A DNA stretch of 64,000 bases from Halobacillus litoralis (GTDB lineage Bacteria; Bacillota; Bacilli; Bacillales; Halobacillaceae): contig NZ_WMEW01000001.1 in NCBI RefSeq assembly GCF_009856355.1, forward strand, positions 310,001 to 374,000, given 5' to 3'. The position numbers were made by a program, and so were the translations under genes. Shown piece by piece: positions 43,236 through 52,027 of this stretch. The notes below the pieces were generated by a model. It saw only the letters and a list, made by a program, of their open reading frames with translations, made no database searches and had not been told where the DNA came from. Position 1 is the stretch's first letter, and each line of letters opens with the position of its first letter.

Positions 43236-43486
43236 GGAAAAGAAAAAGGGAAAGAACAGGCGTTGATGATGGCTGCCTGCCGGAATATGAAAAAGACTGT
43301 CCTCCATCCAGCAAGGGTGAGCTGGGTGAAGGACAGTCTTTGTCGATTTTAAAGAATTCCCAAGGAGCGGTGCCCCTTCCACTCCTGCGGAAGAACGAGT
43401 GGGCCGAGATCGCCGAGTGTGGGTTTTGCGAGGAAGCTCGGGCGCTCGTCCGCGGAAAGGGAAGGGGCTTACGCTCCTGGCGGTAA
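43236..43486. repeat. Family-A composite repeat, single complete unit
   Basis: AAAGAACAGGCGTTGATGAT ... GACTGTCCTCCATCCAGCAA...GGACAGTC hairpin ... AAGGAGCGGTGCCCCTTCC ... one 92-bp unit ... CTCCTGGCGGTAA, followed directly by two hairpin terminators. Confidence 0.92.
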
Positions 43487-43497
43487 AAAAGAAAAAA

Positions 43498-43564
43498 AGC
43501 TTGTAAAGAAACAGGGGTTTCTCTACAAGCTGAGGAAGATCTTCTGCTTAACAGAAGATCTTCC
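43498..43564. terminator. Two adjacent terminator hairpins
   Basis: AGCTTGTAAAGAAAC/GTTTCTCTACAAGCT (43498-43530) and GGAAGATCTTCTG/CAGAAGATCTTCC (43534-43564). They lie downstream of the minus-strand mutarotase gene ending at 43611. Confidence 0.75.
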
Positions 43565-43610
43565 TTTCCAACGCTCTAAAACTTTCAGAAATGATCAAGG
43601 TCTGGTTCTT

Positions 43611-44564
43611 TTATAGACTACTGCCTGTTTCCATCTTGAATTTCCATGTGTAGGCCCCGTTGGCAGGGATGTAGGAAGCTCTGCCGATTTTGTCTGCTAC
43701 ATACACATCATCATAGACACCTGTGCACGGCTCAAGTGCGATATTATGCTCGCCTCTGTAACCACCGCGCGTTTTCCAGATGCCGAGGTAAGGGACTTTT
43801 TCTTTAGGGAAATGATACGTCAGCTTTCTGTCAAGGTCCGGCTGGACAAGTGCGCACCAGCCTTCACTGAGGGGCTGCGTGAAGTAAAACTTTTCGGCCG
43901 TCCCTTCTTCTGACGGTTCCAGCTCTGCCAGGTTGAGAGATTCACCCGTTGAAACAGATGATGTTACCGGATAGGTGTGTACCGTGCCCCATCCACCTAA
44001 ATGAGTAGAAGAAGCTTCCACACTCATCACTTCCTTCATCGCTTCAGGTACCTGGATCTCCGTCTGATCGTTATAGTTCAAAAGCGCATGAGGCGTCCAT
44101 ATAAAAGGAAATGGAACCGATCCCTTATTGACTGCCTTATAGGTGATTTCCACATCGTTTTTTCCAAGCTTGATCCGCTTCATCAATCGATAGGGAAAAC
44201 GGTCACTTTCCACCGTCAACTCCATACCATCGCAGGTGGCCTTCCATGTCCATGGCATCGTCCATACTTCCCCGTGATCGGGAATTTCGTCCCAGTTTAC
44301 AGGATGCGGACCTTGATCGATGCCGGGGAACATTTCATCAAATCCGCTGGAATCATACTCCGAAAAATCCGCCCCGTACGGCGGCACCCGGAGTGACTTT
44401 TCACGCGCCTGATACAGCCACTCATATTGAATGGACTTATCATAGAAACTGACCATCTTTCCTCCGTAGTCAGGAAGGATGACAGAGCGCACATATTCAT
44501 TTTCCAGTACTACTGCCTTCAGTCCTTTGAACGTCGTCTTTTGACAGGTCGATACATCGATCAT
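43611..44564 (-). CDS. Galactose mutarotase-like / aldose 1-epimerase-fold enzyme
   Basis: 317 residues. Mutarotase superfamily beta-sandwich: ILPDYGGKMVSFYDKS near 30, FDEMFPGIDQGP near 75, FIWTPHALLNYNDQTEIQVP with the catalytic-type His near 155, and a C-terminal YRGEHNIALEPCTGVYDD with the Glu. It is more distant from GalM than classical ones, so the exact sugar is uncertain. In the galactoside island it would convert beta- to alpha-galactose for GalK or act on a phosphorylated sugar. Separate transcription unit with its own cre-like site. Confidence 0.75.
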   Translation of the reverse strand: MIDVSTCQKTTFKGLKAVVLENEYVRSVILPDYGGKMVSFYDKSIQYEWLYQAREKSLRVPPYGADFSEYDSSGFDEMFPGIDQGPHPVNWDEIPDHGEVWTMPWTWKATCDGMELTVESDRFPYRLMKRIKLGKNDVEITYKAVNKGSVPFPFIWTPHALLNYNDQTEIQVPEAMKEVMSVEASSTHLGGWGTVHTYPVTSSVSTGESLNLAELEPSEEGTAEKFYFTQPLSEGWCALVQPDLDRKLTYHFPKEKVPYLGIWKTRGGYRGEHNIALEPCTGVYDDVYVADKIGRASYIPANGAYTWKFKMETGSSL

Positions 44565-44628
44565 GATTCATCCTCCTCCATCACTGGCTCCTGGCTGCGC
44601 AGGAGTGTGCAAGCTGATTCACCTTTAA

Positions 44629-44642
44629 TGGTAACGCTTCCA
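44629..44642. promoter_or_regulatory. cre-like site before the mutarotase-like gene
   Basis: TGGTAACGCTTCCA, one mismatch to the cre consensus, 65 bases upstream of the ATG. Confidence 0.55.
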
Positions 44643-44757
44643 ATATTCTGTTATGTATAAGGTAGCATATCCACGGGACTCGTGGAAGAGTTTTTTCTAA
44701 ATTTGGAAAAAGACAGAAAAAATAAAAAACGGAGACTGACAGCCGCCTCCGTCTCCT

Positions 44758-45126
44758 TTATGGGTTGGAAAGCTGCAGAATCATGCCTTCCAGTACGTGT
44801 ATATTACGGGCGTTAAAACGGATGCCCTTATAATCGAATACGAGGATCTGTCCGTCTTTGACTCCCAATAGTTCTTCATAGTTTTTCTCCCCATCGATCT
44901 TCCTGTAGCTGATGGAAGACGGGATGTTTTTTCTCGCCAGGAACACTTTCATCCCTGTCAGCTGGGCCTCCATCTGCTCGGACGGACGTTCCTGTTCATA
45001 GAAGTAAACGATATGAAGTTCATTTTCCATCGTGGATGTCAGATCCTGAATGGCACGCTGTGAAGCACCTGCCCCACAACCGGCTAATAATAGAATAACA
45101 AGGATGTACCCCAGCCACTTTCTCAC
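44758..45126 (-). CDS. Small lipoprotein, 122 residues
   Basis: Signal peptide MRKWLGYILVILLLAGCG with lipobox L-A-G-C, so the mature protein starts at Cys17 and is membrane-anchored outside. The remaining ~105 residues form an alpha/beta pattern (ELHIVYFYEQERPSEQMEAQ; GVKDGQILVFDYKGIRF) reminiscent of a small thioredoxin-like fold, but without a Cys pair. Not assigned. Monocistronic, divergent from the PTS regulator. Confidence 0.7.
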   Translation of the reverse strand: MRKWLGYILVILLLAGCGAGASQRAIQDLTSTMENELHIVYFYEQERPSEQMEAQLTGMKVFLARKNIPSSISYRKIDGEKNYEELLGVKDGQILVFDYKGIRFNARNIHVLEGMILQLSNP

Positions 45127-45292
45127 GTTTCCATTCCTCCATTACAAAGCTTATACCACTATATGCAGGAGAATGGAAAAAATCCCTCCTTTCTCCATCA
45201 GGCAGATTGATTGCCGCAGAAACCACGCAGAAATGTTCCAAGCGTTCATTTTTGCAAATTTAACTCTTACAAACTCTGAACATTGAAACCCC

Positions 45293-45321
45293 TTACATAA
45301 CCGTTAATTAAAGTCTATACT
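45293..45321 (+). promoter_or_regulatory. Sigma-A promoter of the PTS operon
   Basis: TTACAT (45293-45298), 17-base spacer, TATACT (45316-45321), about 80 bases before the regulator start. Confidence 0.65.
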
Positions 45322-45403
45322 CATAACATAAGATGATCATCACAAGAACAACGTACAATCTTGCAGAAATATAGAATGGAAGATTGGCAAAGGAGGAGCC
45401 TCC

Positions 45404-47500
45404 ATGGTTTTAGATAAAAGGCGTGCACACCTATTATCTATTTTGAATCAGTCGAACGCTCCTGTCCCTGTTCAAGAGCTCGCTTTCCAAATGAACGTCT
45501 CGTCCCGCACCGTGTACTACGATGTGGAGCAGATCAACGATTGGTTATCTGCTCAGGAGCTGGCTCTGCTGGAAACAAGACATGGGAAGGGGCTGTGCTT
45601 ACCTGAATCATCCAGGCAGCATCTGGAAAGCACAGTTATGGATGTCGGAGGCTGGCATTACCAGCTGTCTAAAAAAGAACGCACCCTGTTAATTAAAGCA
45701 AACGTTCTGTTACAGCAGCATGTATCGATGAGTACATTCATGGACCTGACTCACATGAGCAGAGGGACGGTCGCTAAAGTGATTGCAGATCTCAAACGGG
45801 AGTTTGAACAAGCTGGATTGACGCTTCATTACCAAAAAGGGACCGGCTACAAGGTCGACGGCGCGGAGGATGCGCAAAGGCTGATGCTTTTAAATCTGGT
45901 TGTTGATGCCTTCTCACACCCCGAATGGGTGACGGTCCAAAACAATATCCAGGATATGGCGCTTCCCTCTTTTGTCCCGCCTGAGGACAACAGCCGGGTG
46001 ATCAAACGGCTCCTTTTCAATGTAGAGGAGCAGCTCGGGGCTACATTTACCGATGAAATGGCCGACATGCTCGCCCTGCAGATGTTAATGATGGTCAAAC
46101 GGATGGAAATGAACCGTTTTGTCCAGCTGCAGCCGGAAGAAAAGGAAGTGTTGAAACAAACGGATGCCTGCCGTTCCGCTTCCGCTATTACTCAGGAGCT
46201 GGAAAGGATCTGGCCCGTGACTTTTCCAGAAGATGAAATTTGTTTTTTGACGATGAACCTGCTCAGTTCCAAGGTGCAGCACAATGACATCAGCCGATAT
46301 TCAGAGCGGGAGAGTGACGGACTGCGACAGGTCATCCATCAAATGATTGAGGATTTTCAAATCTACTCTTTTGTCGTCTTTGATGACCGCAGAGGGCTGG
46401 AGGAGAACCTGCTGTCCCATATCAAACCTGCTTATTACCGGATCAAGTATGGCGTCAAAGTCACCAATGAACTGGCTCAAACCATCCAGGAAACCTATGC
46501 AGACCTTTATCACCTGACCAAACGCGTCATCAAGCATTTGGAGTTGTTCATCGGCAAGCCGGTGCCTGATGAAGAAACGGCCTATATCACCCTGCATTTC
46601 GGGGGATGGCTGAACAAAGAGAAAAAAGCGGTTGAAACAAAATACAGAGGAATCATCGTCTGTGAGAACGGAATCGGCACGTCCAACATGCTTCGCTCCC
46701 AGCTGGAAGAATTAATTGCCGGACTGCGGATTACCGCCATTCTTTCAAAAAGAGAGTATCAAAAAAACAGACACGAGGCCGACATCGTCTTCTCTACCAA
46801 TTATGTGAAGGCATCCGAGATACCTGTCATCCACGTACCGGCCATCTTAAACAATTATGAAAAAGAACGCGTCATCCAAAGCATGAACCAGCTATTCGAA
46901 ACAGAACCCGCAGACAGGAGCCTGCCGGCCGCATTGATGGACACGATTCAAAAGTATGCGACCATTCATCAGAAAGATCTGCTTCAAAAAGAGATCATGA
47001 TGATGCTGGACAGTCTCCATACCGACAGAAAGGAGCTGAGAAAGCCGATGCTTAACGAGTTATTGACCAACGATACAATCCAGCTTCAGGACCAGTCTCC
47101 GGATTGGCAGGAAGCCATCCGTACGGCTGCCCAGCCGTTAATCAACAGAGCTTCCATCCATCCTGAATACGTCGAGGCCATGATTACAAATGTGAAGGAA
47201 CTGGGACCTTACATCGTCATCGCCCCGGGAATTGCCATCCCGCATGCCCGGCCTGAAAGTGGTGTGGAACAGCTTGGAATGAGTCTTTTGAAGCTGGACG
47301 AACCCGTTGCTTTTTCAGATAAGGAAAAGCATAAAGCCCAGCTGATCATCATTCTGGCAGCGATTGATAACCAAACCCATCTGAAAGCTCTGGCCCAGCT
47401 GACCGAACTGCTTTCGGATGAACAGGCCGTCGACCAAATGATCCAGGCGGCGTCCAACGAAGAGATTCTTCAGCTGATTCATCAAACTATTGAAGTATAA
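45404..47500 (+). CDS. PRD-containing transcriptional activator with EIIB-like and EIIA domains
   Basis: 698 residues, the MtlR/ManR/LicR-type architecture. N-terminal HTH (LAFQMNVSSRTVYYDVEQIN) and a second HTH near 110, two PRDs (about 190-400) with candidate phosphoacceptor His (MLALQMLMMVKRM; HLTKRVIKHLELFIGKPVPD), a GatB-like EIIB module with Cys in IIVCENGIGTSNMLRSQLEE near 425, and a C-terminal EIIA domain (about 550-698) with His in IAPGIAIPHARPESGVEQLG. AGGAGG-type site before the ATG. First gene of an operon with IIB and IIC; it senses phosphorylation by the PTS. Confidence 0.9.
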   Translation: MVLDKRRAHLLSILNQSNAPVPVQELAFQMNVSSRTVYYDVEQINDWLSAQELALLETRHGKGLCLPESSRQHLESTVMDVGGWHYQLSKKERTLLIKANVLLQQHVSMSTFMDLTHMSRGTVAKVIADLKREFEQAGLTLHYQKGTGYKVDGAEDAQRLMLLNLVVDAFSHPEWVTVQNNIQDMALPSFVPPEDNSRVIKRLLFNVEEQLGATFTDEMADMLALQMLMMVKRMEMNRFVQLQPEEKEVLKQTDACRSASAITQELERIWPVTFPEDEICFLTMNLLSSKVQHNDISRYSERESDGLRQVIHQMIEDFQIYSFVVFDDRRGLEENLLSHIKPAYYRIKYGVKVTNELAQTIQETYADLYHLTKRVIKHLELFIGKPVPDEETAYITLHFGGWLNKEKKAVETKYRGIIVCENGIGTSNMLRSQLEELIAGLRITAILSKREYQKNRHEADIVFSTNYVKASEIPVIHVPAILNNYEKERVIQSMNQLFETEPADRSLPAALMDTIQKYATIHQKDLLQKEIMMMLDSLHTDRKELRKPMLNELLTNDTIQLQDQSPDWQEAIRTAAQPLINRASIHPEYVEAMITNVKELGPYIVIAPGIAIPHARPESGVEQLGMSLLKLDEPVAFSDKEKHKAQLIIILAAIDNQTHLKALAQLTELLSDEQAVDQMIQAASNEEILQLIHQTIEV

Positions 47501-47521
47501 AATCACAAGGAGGAATAACAA

Positions 47522-47788
47522 ATGAAAAAAGTATTAGTCGTATGTGGAAATGGACTAGGCAGCAGTATGATCGTGGAGATGAATGTGAAATCAGCCCTTC
47601 AAGACATGGGGAAAGAAGCGGAAGTCTCCCACACCGATTTAACGACAGCCAAAACCGAGCAGGCGGATCTTTTCCTTGGCTCTGAGGATATCGTAGAGAG
47701 TCTTGAGGATGGACAGAAAAACGTAGTGAAGCTGCAGAATCTGATGGATAAAAATGAGTTGAGAACCGCCCTGGAGCAAAATCTGTAA
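47522..47788 (+). CDS. PTS EIIB component, Ula (ascorbate) type
   Basis: 88 residues, AAGGAGG before the ATG. Small Rossmann-like EIIB with the phosphocysteine in the N-terminal P-loop VLVVCGNGLGSSMIVEMNVK (Cys8). It accepts phosphate from an EIIA and passes it to the incoming sugar at the IIC. 21 bp after the regulator and 35 bp before IIC. Length and motif match UlaB/SgaB. Confidence 0.9.
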   Translation: MKKVLVVCGNGLGSSMIVEMNVKSALQDMGKEAEVSHTDLTTAKTEQADLFLGSEDIVESLEDGQKNVVKLQNLMDKNELRTALEQNL

Positions 47789-47823
47789 CATCACCCATTC
47801 CATCAAACAAAGGAGCGTCTTCT

Positions 47824-49191
47824 ATGGTTGATTTGATTATGAAAGATATTTTGGGAACACCCGCCATCCTCGTTGGATTATTCGCTCTTATCGGGCTTCT
47901 TGTACAGAAGAAAAATTCCGGGGATGTCGTCTCCGGTACACTGAAAACCGTGATGGGATTTGTCATCCTGGGGGCCGGGGCGAATGTACTCGTCCAGTCT
48001 CTCGGGAACTTCAGCAGCATGTTTGATGAAGCCTTCGCTGTCGAAGGAGTCATTCCCAACAACGAAGCGATCGTTGCGCTCGCCCAGGAAAGCTTCGGTA
48101 CGGAAACGGCTATGATTATGCTGTTCGGGATGGTCGTCAACATTATCCTGGCCCGCCTCAGCCCTTTTAAATATATCTTCTTGACCGGACACCACACGAT
48201 GTTTATGGCCTGTCTCATCTCAGTTATTCTGACGACCGGTGGTTTTTCCGGTGCAGGTATGATCCTCCTCGGGTCCGTTATCCTCGGAGCGATCATGGTG
48301 TTATTCCCGGCCATGCTGCAGCCCTATACGAGAAAAGTTACCGGATCTGATGACTTTGCTGTCGGCCACTTCGGTTCCGTCGGCTACCTTGTTGCTGCTT
48401 CAATCGGCAGAGTGGTCGGCAAAAATTCAAGGTCGACTGAAGAAATCAAAGTTCCCAAGTCTCTCAGTTTCCTAAGAGATACCTCTGTTTCCGTCTCCCT
48501 CACGATGGTTATACTCTTTTTCGTCGTCGCTGGAGCAGCGGGGCCCGGCTTTGTAGAATCCGAGTTAAGCGGCGGTCAGAACTTCCTCGTGTTTTCCTTT
48601 ATGCAGGGACTGACTTTCGCCGCCGGCGTCTACATCATTCTTGCTGGTGTGCGGATGCTGCTTGGAGAAATCGTACCGGCGTTTAAAGGGATTGCGGATA
48701 AGATCGTACCGAATGCCAAGCCTGCGCTCGACTGTCCAGCCATTTTCCCATTCGCAGGAAATGCGGTCATCATCGGTTTTCTCTTCAGCTTCGCAGCCGG
48801 GTTAATCAGTATGCTGTTCCTCCCACTGCTTGGGTTGAAAGTCATTGTACCGGGTCTTGTCCCCCACTTCTTTACTGGTGCAGCCGCCGGTGTGTTCGGA
48901 AATGCGACAGGGGGCCGGAAAGGTGCCATCTTCGGATCAATGGCCAACGGTGTCATGATCAGCTTCCTTCCTGCCCTGCTTCTCCCCGTTCTCGGGTCCT
49001 TAGGCTTCCAGGGAACAACGTTTGGTGATGGAGACTTTGGAGTCGTCGGCATCGTCCTCCGCAACTTGATCAACCTCGTCGAATCCAACGTGATCGTGGT
49101 CGGCATCATCCTTGCGCTGCTGGCTCTTCCGTTCGCCCTATCCATCAAAAAACACGGCAGAGACAAACAGAAAGATACAAGTGCCGCCTGA
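47824..49191 (+). CDS. PTS EIIC component, Ula (ascorbate) type
   Basis: 455 residues with 10-11 membrane segments. UlaA hallmarks: ALIGLLVQKKNSGDVVSGTL near the N-terminus, FKYIFLTGHHTMFMACLISV with paired His near 120, CPAIFPFAGNAVIIGFLFSF near 310, and PHFFTGAAAGVFGNATGGRK. The sugar permease of the operon. None of the L-ascorbate catabolic genes (ulaD/E/F/G) are in the window, so the true substrate may be another acidic sugar or polyol. Followed by a strong terminator. Confidence 0.9.
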   Translation: MVDLIMKDILGTPAILVGLFALIGLLVQKKNSGDVVSGTLKTVMGFVILGAGANVLVQSLGNFSSMFDEAFAVEGVIPNNEAIVALAQESFGTETAMIMLFGMVVNIILARLSPFKYIFLTGHHTMFMACLISVILTTGGFSGAGMILLGSVILGAIMVLFPAMLQPYTRKVTGSDDFAVGHFGSVGYLVAASIGRVVGKNSRSTEEIKVPKSLSFLRDTSVSVSLTMVILFFVVAGAAGPGFVESELSGGQNFLVFSFMQGLTFAAGVYIILAGVRMLLGEIVPAFKGIADKIVPNAKPALDCPAIFPFAGNAVIIGFLFSFAAGLISMLFLPLLGLKVIVPGLVPHFFTGAAAGVFGNATGGRKGAIFGSMANGVMISFLPALLLPVLGSLGFQGTTFGDGDFGVVGIVLRNLINLVESNVIVVGIILALLALPFALSIKKHGRDKQKDTSAA

Positions 49192-49194
49192 ATG

Positions 49195-49232
49195 AAATGC
49201 CCACACCTTCCAAATAGAAGGTGTGGGCATTT
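49195..49232. terminator. Bidirectional terminator after the PTS operon
   Basis: AAATGCCCACACCTTC/GAAGGTGTGGGCATTT, 16-bp stem with 6-base loop, between convergent genes. Confidence 0.93.
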
Positions 49233-49257
49233 GACTGCGGACAAATCCAGCCCGGAT

Positions 49258-49869
49258 TCAGATCGCCTGTAGTCCGTCAGTTTCCCGGGCGTTCAAGCCG
49301 TCCCAATATAGATGAAACAATGTCAGCAGGACCTCTTCCTGATCGGGAAAATTCCCATTGACATGCTTTAAGGAAGCCCCCTCCATAAGGCAGTAAAACG
49401 CATGAGCCAGTGATGGGGACGAATGAGACGTCTGAATTTCACCGGAAGCTTTTCCAGCCTCAATGATCTCCTCAAAATAAGAGAGTAAAAAATTTCTGGA
49501 TGCTGAAATTTTTTCGGTAACGACGCCTTCCAATGACCGTGGCGGAGAAATCTGGGCCATCTGCCAGAACGCAATCAAAGCCGGTTCCTTCACAGCCGTT
49601 TGAATGGAAAAGATAAAGCTGTCCTTCAATTTTTTTTCACAGGACGCAGTTTTCATCCGCTGCTTCTTCTGCATCCAGTAATCTTTGTGAAACGCGGTCA
49701 AATGATCCAATACAGCTATGTACAAATCTTCTTTATTTTTGAAATAACTGTAAATTCCTGCTTTCGTAATCTGCGTTTCCTTGGCAATCAATGACATGGA
49801 GGCCCCGTCATATCCATAGGAAGCAAAAAACTGAAGCGCATTTTCGAGTATGGTTTGTTTCGTATTCAT
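49258..49869 (-). CDS. TetR-family transcriptional repressor
   Basis: 203 residues. N-terminal TetR HTH: ILENALQFFASYGYDGASMS, then LIAKETQITKAGIYSYFKNK (recognition helix G-I-Y-x-Y-F). The C-terminal ~140 residues are a helical ligand-binding domain (TetR_C-like, with FWQMAQISPPRSLEGVV). Ligand and targets are unknown; no efflux gene is adjacent. A self-regulated monocistronic gene is likely. The upstream region contains an ACCGAACGTTTAG stretch that resembles half sites. Confidence 0.85.
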   Translation of the reverse strand: MNTKQTILENALQFFASYGYDGASMSLIAKETQITKAGIYSYFKNKEDLYIAVLDHLTAFHKDYWMQKKQRMKTASCEKKLKDSFIFSIQTAVKEPALIAFWQMAQISPPRSLEGVVTEKISASRNFLLSYFEEIIEAGKASGEIQTSHSSPSLAHAFYCLMEGASLKHVNGNFPDQEEVLLTLFHLYWDGLNARETDGLQAI

Positions 49870-49952
49870 TTTGTTTCCCTTTCAGTGGTTGACCAGGTGT
49901 CATCCACATGTATTTAGAAAATAAAGGAAGATAACTAAACGTTCGGTAACCT

Positions 49953-50135
49953 TCAGTCACGCGGAACTAAAACCAAATGGTCTTTCCTGCCGCTGGAATC
50001 CTTCTCTTCATGGCTGCGACAGGCCCTCAGGATTTTCTGTTCATTCAAATACCGGCGGAAATCCTCTTTTGAAACCGGTCCATCCATTGCTTTTTCAACG
50101 AGTTCCTGCCATTTGTGGTCCAGGTTCTCTCTCAT
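49953..50135 (-). CDS. SinR C-terminal-like SIN-domain peptide
   Basis: 60 residues, ATG at 50135 behind GGAGGAGG. DHKWQELVEKAMDGPVSKED then FRRYLNEQKIL aligns better with the dimerisation domain at the SinR C-terminus (W..LV..AM..GVSK..FR.FL..QK) than with SinI. It has no DNA-binding domain. The tail (RSHEEKDSSGRKDHLVLVPR) is basic. A possible SinR-titrating peptide; it faces a diguanylate cyclase gene across a ~210-bp region. Confidence 0.75.
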   Translation of the reverse strand: MRENLDHKWQELVEKAMDGPVSKEDFRRYLNEQKILRACRSHEEKDSSGRKDHLVLVPRD

Positions 50136-50348
50136 CGGTCTGCCTCCTCCATCAAATAATCCCTTTCATATTATTTACCATAATTCTACATGGTATTTAT
50201 ATAGGAACATGGACCCATTCAGCGCATTGAGCAAGCCTAAAGCAGGAATATCATGGTAATATAAGAGACAAGATCAACGTTTTTTATTCGACGTGATGCG
50301 ACTAACCGAACGTTCAGACATTTTTATTCTGCTGGGAGTTGATGTTCC

Positions 50349-51476
50349 ATGGTTTCCGATTTTTTTATTAATATCTGCATCCTGACCGCCTTGTTTTTCT
50401 CCTATCTCCAATTAAGGTGGCATACCCTTGAAAAACATCTGCCTCAAAAAGCCATTTGTGCCATTGACGGAGTGGCGGCCGGCATTATGGGAAACTTGAT
50501 GATGTATTATTCCATCCAGGTGAATGATCTGACGCTCGTGGACCTGCGGCATATTCCAGTCCTTATGATCCTGTTAATCAGCGGCGTCCGCCCGGCAGTC
50601 CTCAGTACTATGCTCATTATTGGCGGACGTTTCCTTTACGGATTCAACCTTTCATCAATGGCTGCAATCATTTTCATGACAGTGACCCTTGCCGGCATTA
50701 TTATCATCGATCGAATGAGAAAAAGTCACCAGCCCCGCTATATTTCAGGGTTTTACATGATTTTTTATTCCAACCTCGTCTTCTCCGTTGTGCTTTCTGT
50801 GGTCGTGAGGGACTGGGATCTGCTTGCAACCCTGCTTCCTGTTTACTGGGTGATCAGCTGTCTCGGCGGTGTGGGGATCATTTACCTCATTCAATACCTC
50901 GACCACTCCCACGCCCTGTTCAAAAGCTACGAGCAAAAAGCATCCATGGACCATCTGACAGGGTTGAACAATGTAAGGCAGTTCGATATCCAATGGAATC
51001 AGCAGCTTGAGAATAGCGAGAAGAAAAAGAAGGAACTCTCACTCCTGATCATTGATGTGGATCACTTCAAGCATGTCAATGATACTTACGGGCATCCGGC
51101 CGGTGATCAGGTGCTCAAACAGCTGGCACGGCTTCTCCAGGAACATACCAGAGATACGGATATCGTCTCCCGGAACGGCGGAGAAGAGTTTTCCGTGATT
51201 CTCCCAGACTGCTCCAACTCCTGTGCCTGTCATGTTGCCGAACGGATCCGCAGGGAAGTGATGGCCCATACATTCTGGATCAATGCCTCGTCGCATATAC
51301 CGATAACGGTTTCCATAGGGGCAAGCACGTACCCTTCCACCACAGAGGACAGGGAAGAGATCATCGATTTGACTGACCAATCCTTGTATCAGGCGAAACA
51401 GCTGGGTCGGAACCGTGTCGTCTCCTTCACTTCCGGCGGGTTCGTCCCAGCCGATGACCAGACTTACTCGATGTAG
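50349..51476 (+). CDS. Membrane diguanylate cyclase (5TMR_LYT + GGDEF)
   Basis: 375 residues. Six hydrophobic segments (about 5-195) of the LytS/YhcK-type 5TMR sensor, e.g. LRHIPVLMILLISGVRPAVL, then a GGDEF domain: DHLTGLNNVRQFD near 200, LLIIDVDHFKHVNDTYGHPA with the metal Asp, and RNGGEEFSVILPD (G-G-E-E-F active loop) near 280. RDTD five residues before GGEEF is an intact inhibitory I-site, so product-feedback is likely. It makes c-di-GMP. The build is like B. subtilis DgcK. Short upstream half-site GAACGTTC is shared with the TetR gene side. Confidence 0.9.
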   Translation: MVSDFFINICILTALFFSYLQLRWHTLEKHLPQKAICAIDGVAAGIMGNLMMYYSIQVNDLTLVDLRHIPVLMILLISGVRPAVLSTMLIIGGRFLYGFNLSSMAAIIFMTVTLAGIIIIDRMRKSHQPRYISGFYMIFYSNLVFSVVLSVVVRDWDLLATLLPVYWVISCLGGVGIIYLIQYLDHSHALFKSYEQKASMDHLTGLNNVRQFDIQWNQQLENSEKKKKELSLLIIDVDHFKHVNDTYGHPAGDQVLKQLARLLQEHTRDTDIVSRNGGEEFSVILPDCSNSCACHVAERIRREVMAHTFWINASSHIPITVSIGASTYPSTTEDREEIIDLTDQSLYQAKQLGRNRVVSFTSGGFVPADDQTYSM

Positions 51477-51481
51477 GACAA

Positions 51482-51521
51482 CAAAGGGACTTCTGCTGAA
51501 AAGGCAGAGATCCCTTTGTTT
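51482..51521 (+). terminator. Terminator after the diguanylate cyclase gene
   Basis: ACAAAGGGA/TCCCTTTGT outer stem with an inner CTTCTGC/GCAGAG stem. Confidence 0.8.
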
Positions 51522-51547
51522 GATACCCCCTGTGTTATATTGTACTG

Positions 51548-51682
51548 CCTTCAGAAGCTCCAACCATTCCCTTTCCGCGGCCGAACGTTCAAGCCTCCTC
51601 GGGGAAACCGCCCTGCTGGGTCTCGGCCGTCCGTTTTTCCGCAGGAGTGGAATGGGCTGCGCTCCTTCCGGGACCAAAAGGG
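51548..51682. repeat. Diverged, inverted family-A repeat
   Basis: Read as reverse complement, CCATTCCCTTTCCGCGGCCG ... TCCTCGGGGAAA ... TTTTTCCGCAGGAGTGGAAT ... GCTCCTTCCGGGACC follows the family-A 92-bp unit and its upstream GGAGCGGTGCCCC flank with many substitutions. Confidence 0.75.
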
Positions 51683-51789
51683 GCTCTGGCCCAACCGGTT
51701 CGTATCAAGGTTGAGTTATTCTTATTTTGAAAAGCAGGCGTCACCATTACCAATCCACTAACGTTTTTTAGAACCTTGTAAAGCATAAA

Positions 51790-51823
51790 GGGAGATCTTC
51801 TATTTTACAGAAGATCTCCCTCC
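51790..51823. terminator. Hairpin GGGAGATCTTCT
   Basis: 12-bp stem GGGAGATCTTCT/AGAAGATCTCCC with 7-base loop. It is close in sequence to the hairpin at 43534-43564. No T-tract longer than three. Confidence 0.6.
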
Positions 51824-51844
51824 GATGATCCTTCGACTGGTTTA

Positions 51845-51972
51845 CGTGGAGTGTTCGGTGATGACGCCTGCGGGAACAGCGCAAGCCAAAGATCCACTTG
51901 GGCAGGCGTTCTTCCTGACCAAGTCAGCGGAGGCCGTGCCCGCGGCAGTCATTCACCGCTACACGGAACATG
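51845..51972. repeat. Family-B palindromic repeat (copy 5)
   Basis: GTTCGGTGATGACGCCTGCG ... GATCCACTTGGGCAGGCGTTCTTCCTGACCAAG ... CCGTGCCCGCGGCA ... CACCGCTACACGGAAC; more diverged than copies 3 and 8. Confidence 0.88.
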
Positions 51973-52027
51973 AACCTCCCCCTGACACGTGAAAGCTCCA
52001 CTAAAGGAAAAGGACGGTTTTTCTCGT

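Noticed and set aside
51039..51677. 212-codon minus-strand frame over the GGDEF gene
   Set aside because: It runs through a terminator and a family-A repeat and is antisense to an intact diguanylate cyclase.
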